DNA from: Acidobacteriota bacterium
Lineage (GTDB): Bacteria > Acidobacteriota > Terriglobia > Bryobacterales > Bryobacteraceae
Direction: 5' to 3'
DNA: 64,000 nt
NCBI GenBank assembly: GCA_023436715.1
Contig: JAEZIJ010000242.1
Location: 96,947-160,946 of the forward strand
Shown here: one piece after another, positions 62,401 to 64,000 of the stretch
Layout of the letters: the number at the start of each line of letters is the position of its first letter
Position numbering within the stretch: the stretch's first letter is position 1
Notes under the pieces: generated by a model
Told to the model about the DNA's origin: nothing
Database searches by the model: none
The model's input: the letters and a program-made list of their open reading frames with translations, nothing else
Position numbers and translations under genes: made by a program

Positions 62401-63930
62401 ATGTCGGCTGTTCCAGGTCTCTCCAAGTCTCCTGATCCCGAACTGATTCGCGCCGAACTGGATGCAGTCCTTGCCTCGGAGGTGTTCTCCCGGGCTCCCA
62501 GCCTCGGCCAATTCCTGAAGTACATCTGCCGCAAGGCTCTGGACGGCCAGGCGGAACATATTAAGGAATACAACGTGGCCGTGGAGGCATTCGGCCGCCA
62601 CCCCGATTTCGACCAGAAAGAGGACGCCATCGTCCGGGTTGAAGCCCATCGCCTCCGCAAGCGCCTGAAGCATTACTACGAAACCGAGGGCGCGGGCCAT
62701 GCGGTTCAGATCATGGTTCCACCGGGCCAGTATGTCCCCGTGTTTGTGGACAGGCGACATAGGGAAGTCGAAGTACTGCCCCCGGTCAGCCCCGTGCCGA
62801 TCGAGATTCCCCTGCCGGTGAGCCGGAAGCCACGGCGGCGCGGGCGCCTGCTGGCTGCCGCGATCATGCTCGTCACGGCTTCGACCGCCTTGCTCGGGTT
62901 GCTGTTCCGGCGCCCGGAGACGGCTCCGGCTGAGCCCGCCGTTGGAATCCCGGCATCCGCTCCCGCTTCCGAGGAGGGTATACGAATCGCCGCCGGGTTC
63001 AGGGCCCCGAAATACGTGGACAGTTCCGGCAACACGTGGCTTAGCGATCGCTACTATCTTGGCGGCAACGTGGTTTTGAGCCCGGTCGAGAAGATCCACC
63101 GGACCAATGACGTGGCCCTGTTCCACTCACGCCGCGAAGGCGATTTCCGCTACGATATCCCGCTCACCCCCGGCAACTATGAACTGCATCTGCTGTTCGC
63201 CGAACGTGTATTTGGCAGCGGCAACCTCGCCGGCGGGGGCGAAACCAGCCGCCTGTTTCACGTGTTTGCCAACGGTTTGCCGCTGGTGGAACAGTTGGAC
63301 GTCATCAACGACGCATCCGGCAGCAACACGGCCGACGAGCGCGTTTTCAAAGGTATTTCTCCCGCCCCGGACGGTTTCCTGCACCTGCAGTTCTCTCCGT
63401 CCAAGGAAAAAGCCTTCGTCAACGGCATCGCGGTGATTCCGGCTCCGCCCGGGAAAATCAGCCCGATCCGCATTCTTGCCGGCATTGCATCATACCGGGA
63501 CAGCGCCGGCCGGCTGTGGACGGGCGACCGCTACTCCCTCGGCGGCCAGATCGTCACCCGGACCGAAACCATAGCCGGAACGCAGGATACCGAGATGTAC
63601 CAGACCGAGCGGTACGGGAATTTTTCGTACGCAATCCCGGTGGCCGATGGACGCTATGCGGTAACGCTCCATTTCACCGAGACCTGGTTCGGCCCGAACA
63701 AGCGGGCCGGCGGAGGCGCGGGTAGCCGCGCGTTTGACGTCTACTGCAACGGGCGCGCACTCCTCAAGGATTTCGATGTCTTCAAGGCCGCGGGCGGAGA
63801 GAACCGCGCGGTCCAGAAGACCTTCCGCGGCCTGACCCCAAACGCGCAGGGCAAGCTGGCGCTCTCTTTTGTGCCGGTGAAGAATTACGCCTCGCTCAAT
63901 GCCATAGAGGTTGTTGCCGAGGGAAGGTAG
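62401..63930 (+). CDS. Winged-helix/TM/double-malectin protein
   Basis: 509 residues. Cytoplasmic N-terminal domain (about 10-105): PELIRAELDAVLASEVFSRAPSLGQFLKYI, IKEYNVAVEAFGRHPDFD and DAIVRVEAHRLRKRLKHYYETEG, a winged-helix-like module seen in acidobacterial sensor proteins. A membrane helix follows at about 148-168. Two tandem malectin-like carbohydrate-binding domains (about 195-345 and 352-509) are similar to each other (YVDSSGNTWLSDRYYLGGNVV and YRDSAGRLWTGDRYSLGGQIV). It probably senses a glycan outside and signals within. ATG 62401 is chosen because upstream sequence is rpoC remnant; a -10-like TATACT lies at 62366. Confidence 0.84.
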   Translation: MSAVPGLSKSPDPELIRAELDAVLASEVFSRAPSLGQFLKYICRKALDGQAEHIKEYNVAVEAFGRHPDFDQKEDAIVRVEAHRLRKRLKHYYETEGAGHAVQIMVPPGQYVPVFVDRRHREVEVLPPVSPVPIEIPLPVSRKPRRRGRLLAAAIMLVTASTALLGLLFRRPETAPAEPAVGIPASAPASEEGIRIAAGFRAPKYVDSSGNTWLSDRYYLGGNVVLSPVEKIHRTNDVALFHSRREGDFRYDIPLTPGNYELHLLFAERVFGSGNLAGGGETSRLFHVFANGLPLVEQLDVINDASGSNTADERVFKGISPAPDGFLHLQFSPSKEKAFVNGIAVIPAPPGKISPIRILAGIASYRDSAGRLWTGDRYSLGGQIVTRTETIAGTQDTEMYQTERYGNFSYAIPVADGRYAVTLHFTETWFGPNKRAGGGAGSRAFDVYCNGRALLKDFDVFKAAGGENRAVQKTFRGLTPNAQGKLALSFVPVKNYASLNAIEVVAEGR

Positions 63931-63944
63931 GGCCCGCCGGGAGC

Positions 63945-63964
63945 GGGCCGGGCATGCCCGGCCC
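63945..63964. repeat. Perfect 20-base GC palindrome after the malectin gene
   Basis: gggccgggcatgcccggccc equals its own reverse complement. It is 15 bases after the last stop, in a short C/G-rich tail (63931-63980). It shares the cccgggcatgc core with the gap before the phosphatase gene at about 6155. No T-run follows, so terminator function is unsure. Confidence 0.5.
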
Positions 63965-64000
63965 CTACAGAAAAGCCCAGTGGGACGAACTTCTCTATGG

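Overview
The window reads as one contiguous stretch of a high-GC bacterial chromosome, most likely an acidobacterium of the Bryobacterales/Solibacter type. This placement is inference. It rests on an EF-P with the lengthened PGQGKMGG loop, a winged-helix/TM/malectin protein, IPT/TIG-type secreted proteins, DUF2157-type membrane genes and an intergenic palindrome family built on a gtgg(g/c)acaggcctcctggcc core. No rRNA, tRNA, CRISPR array or intact transposase was seen.

Left third (1-30 kb), mostly housekeeping and signalling: the end of an RND efflux permease; dnaB carrying a full intein with a LAGLIDADG endonuclease; an HtrA protease; a GAF-GAF-PP2C phosphatase; lysA; a PAS histidine kinase with a NarL-type regulator; a lone receiver protein; a GT2 synthase; the yacL-like/ispD/ispF cluster; an RRM protein; serA beside a class V aminotransferase; yqeY; a DUF2157 pair; a zinc-ribbon protein; two convergent paralogous BON/SRPBCC proteins enclosing a divergent uracil-DNA glycosylase; small enzymes; class II DAHP synthase; and a receiver protein with Glu at the phosphorylation site.

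Middle (30-45 kb): a seven-gene exopolysaccharide/O-antigen operon (flippase, polymerase/ligase, three GT4 enzymes, a methyltransferase, an initiating sugar-phosphate transferase) with mostly 4-base overlaps; a three-gene quaternary-amine (OpuC-like) ABC transporter; an egtB-egtD ergothioneine pair; a MerR regulator; a GT39-type membrane glycosyltransferase; a DUF3467 protein; and EF-P.

Right third (45-64 kb): a visibly A/T-richer RloA/RloB (AbiL-like) pair that is probably a horizontally acquired anti-phage module; a TPR membrane protein; a translationally coupled yebC/ruvC/deoB/tpiA housekeeping run; an ECF sigma/anti-sigma/ABC operon; and then a scarred region. In that region two separate fragments of the 3' part of rpoC flank a secreted HEXXH/TIG protein, a small secreted protein and a frameshifted AraC-type gene. 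The second fragment runs in frame toward a winged-helix/TM/double-malectin protein.

The most unusual items are the rpoC debris bracketing the 57.8-61.7 kb cassette, the RloAB pair, the DnaB intein, the duplicated SRPBCC genes around the divergent UDG, and the short ergothioneine locus.
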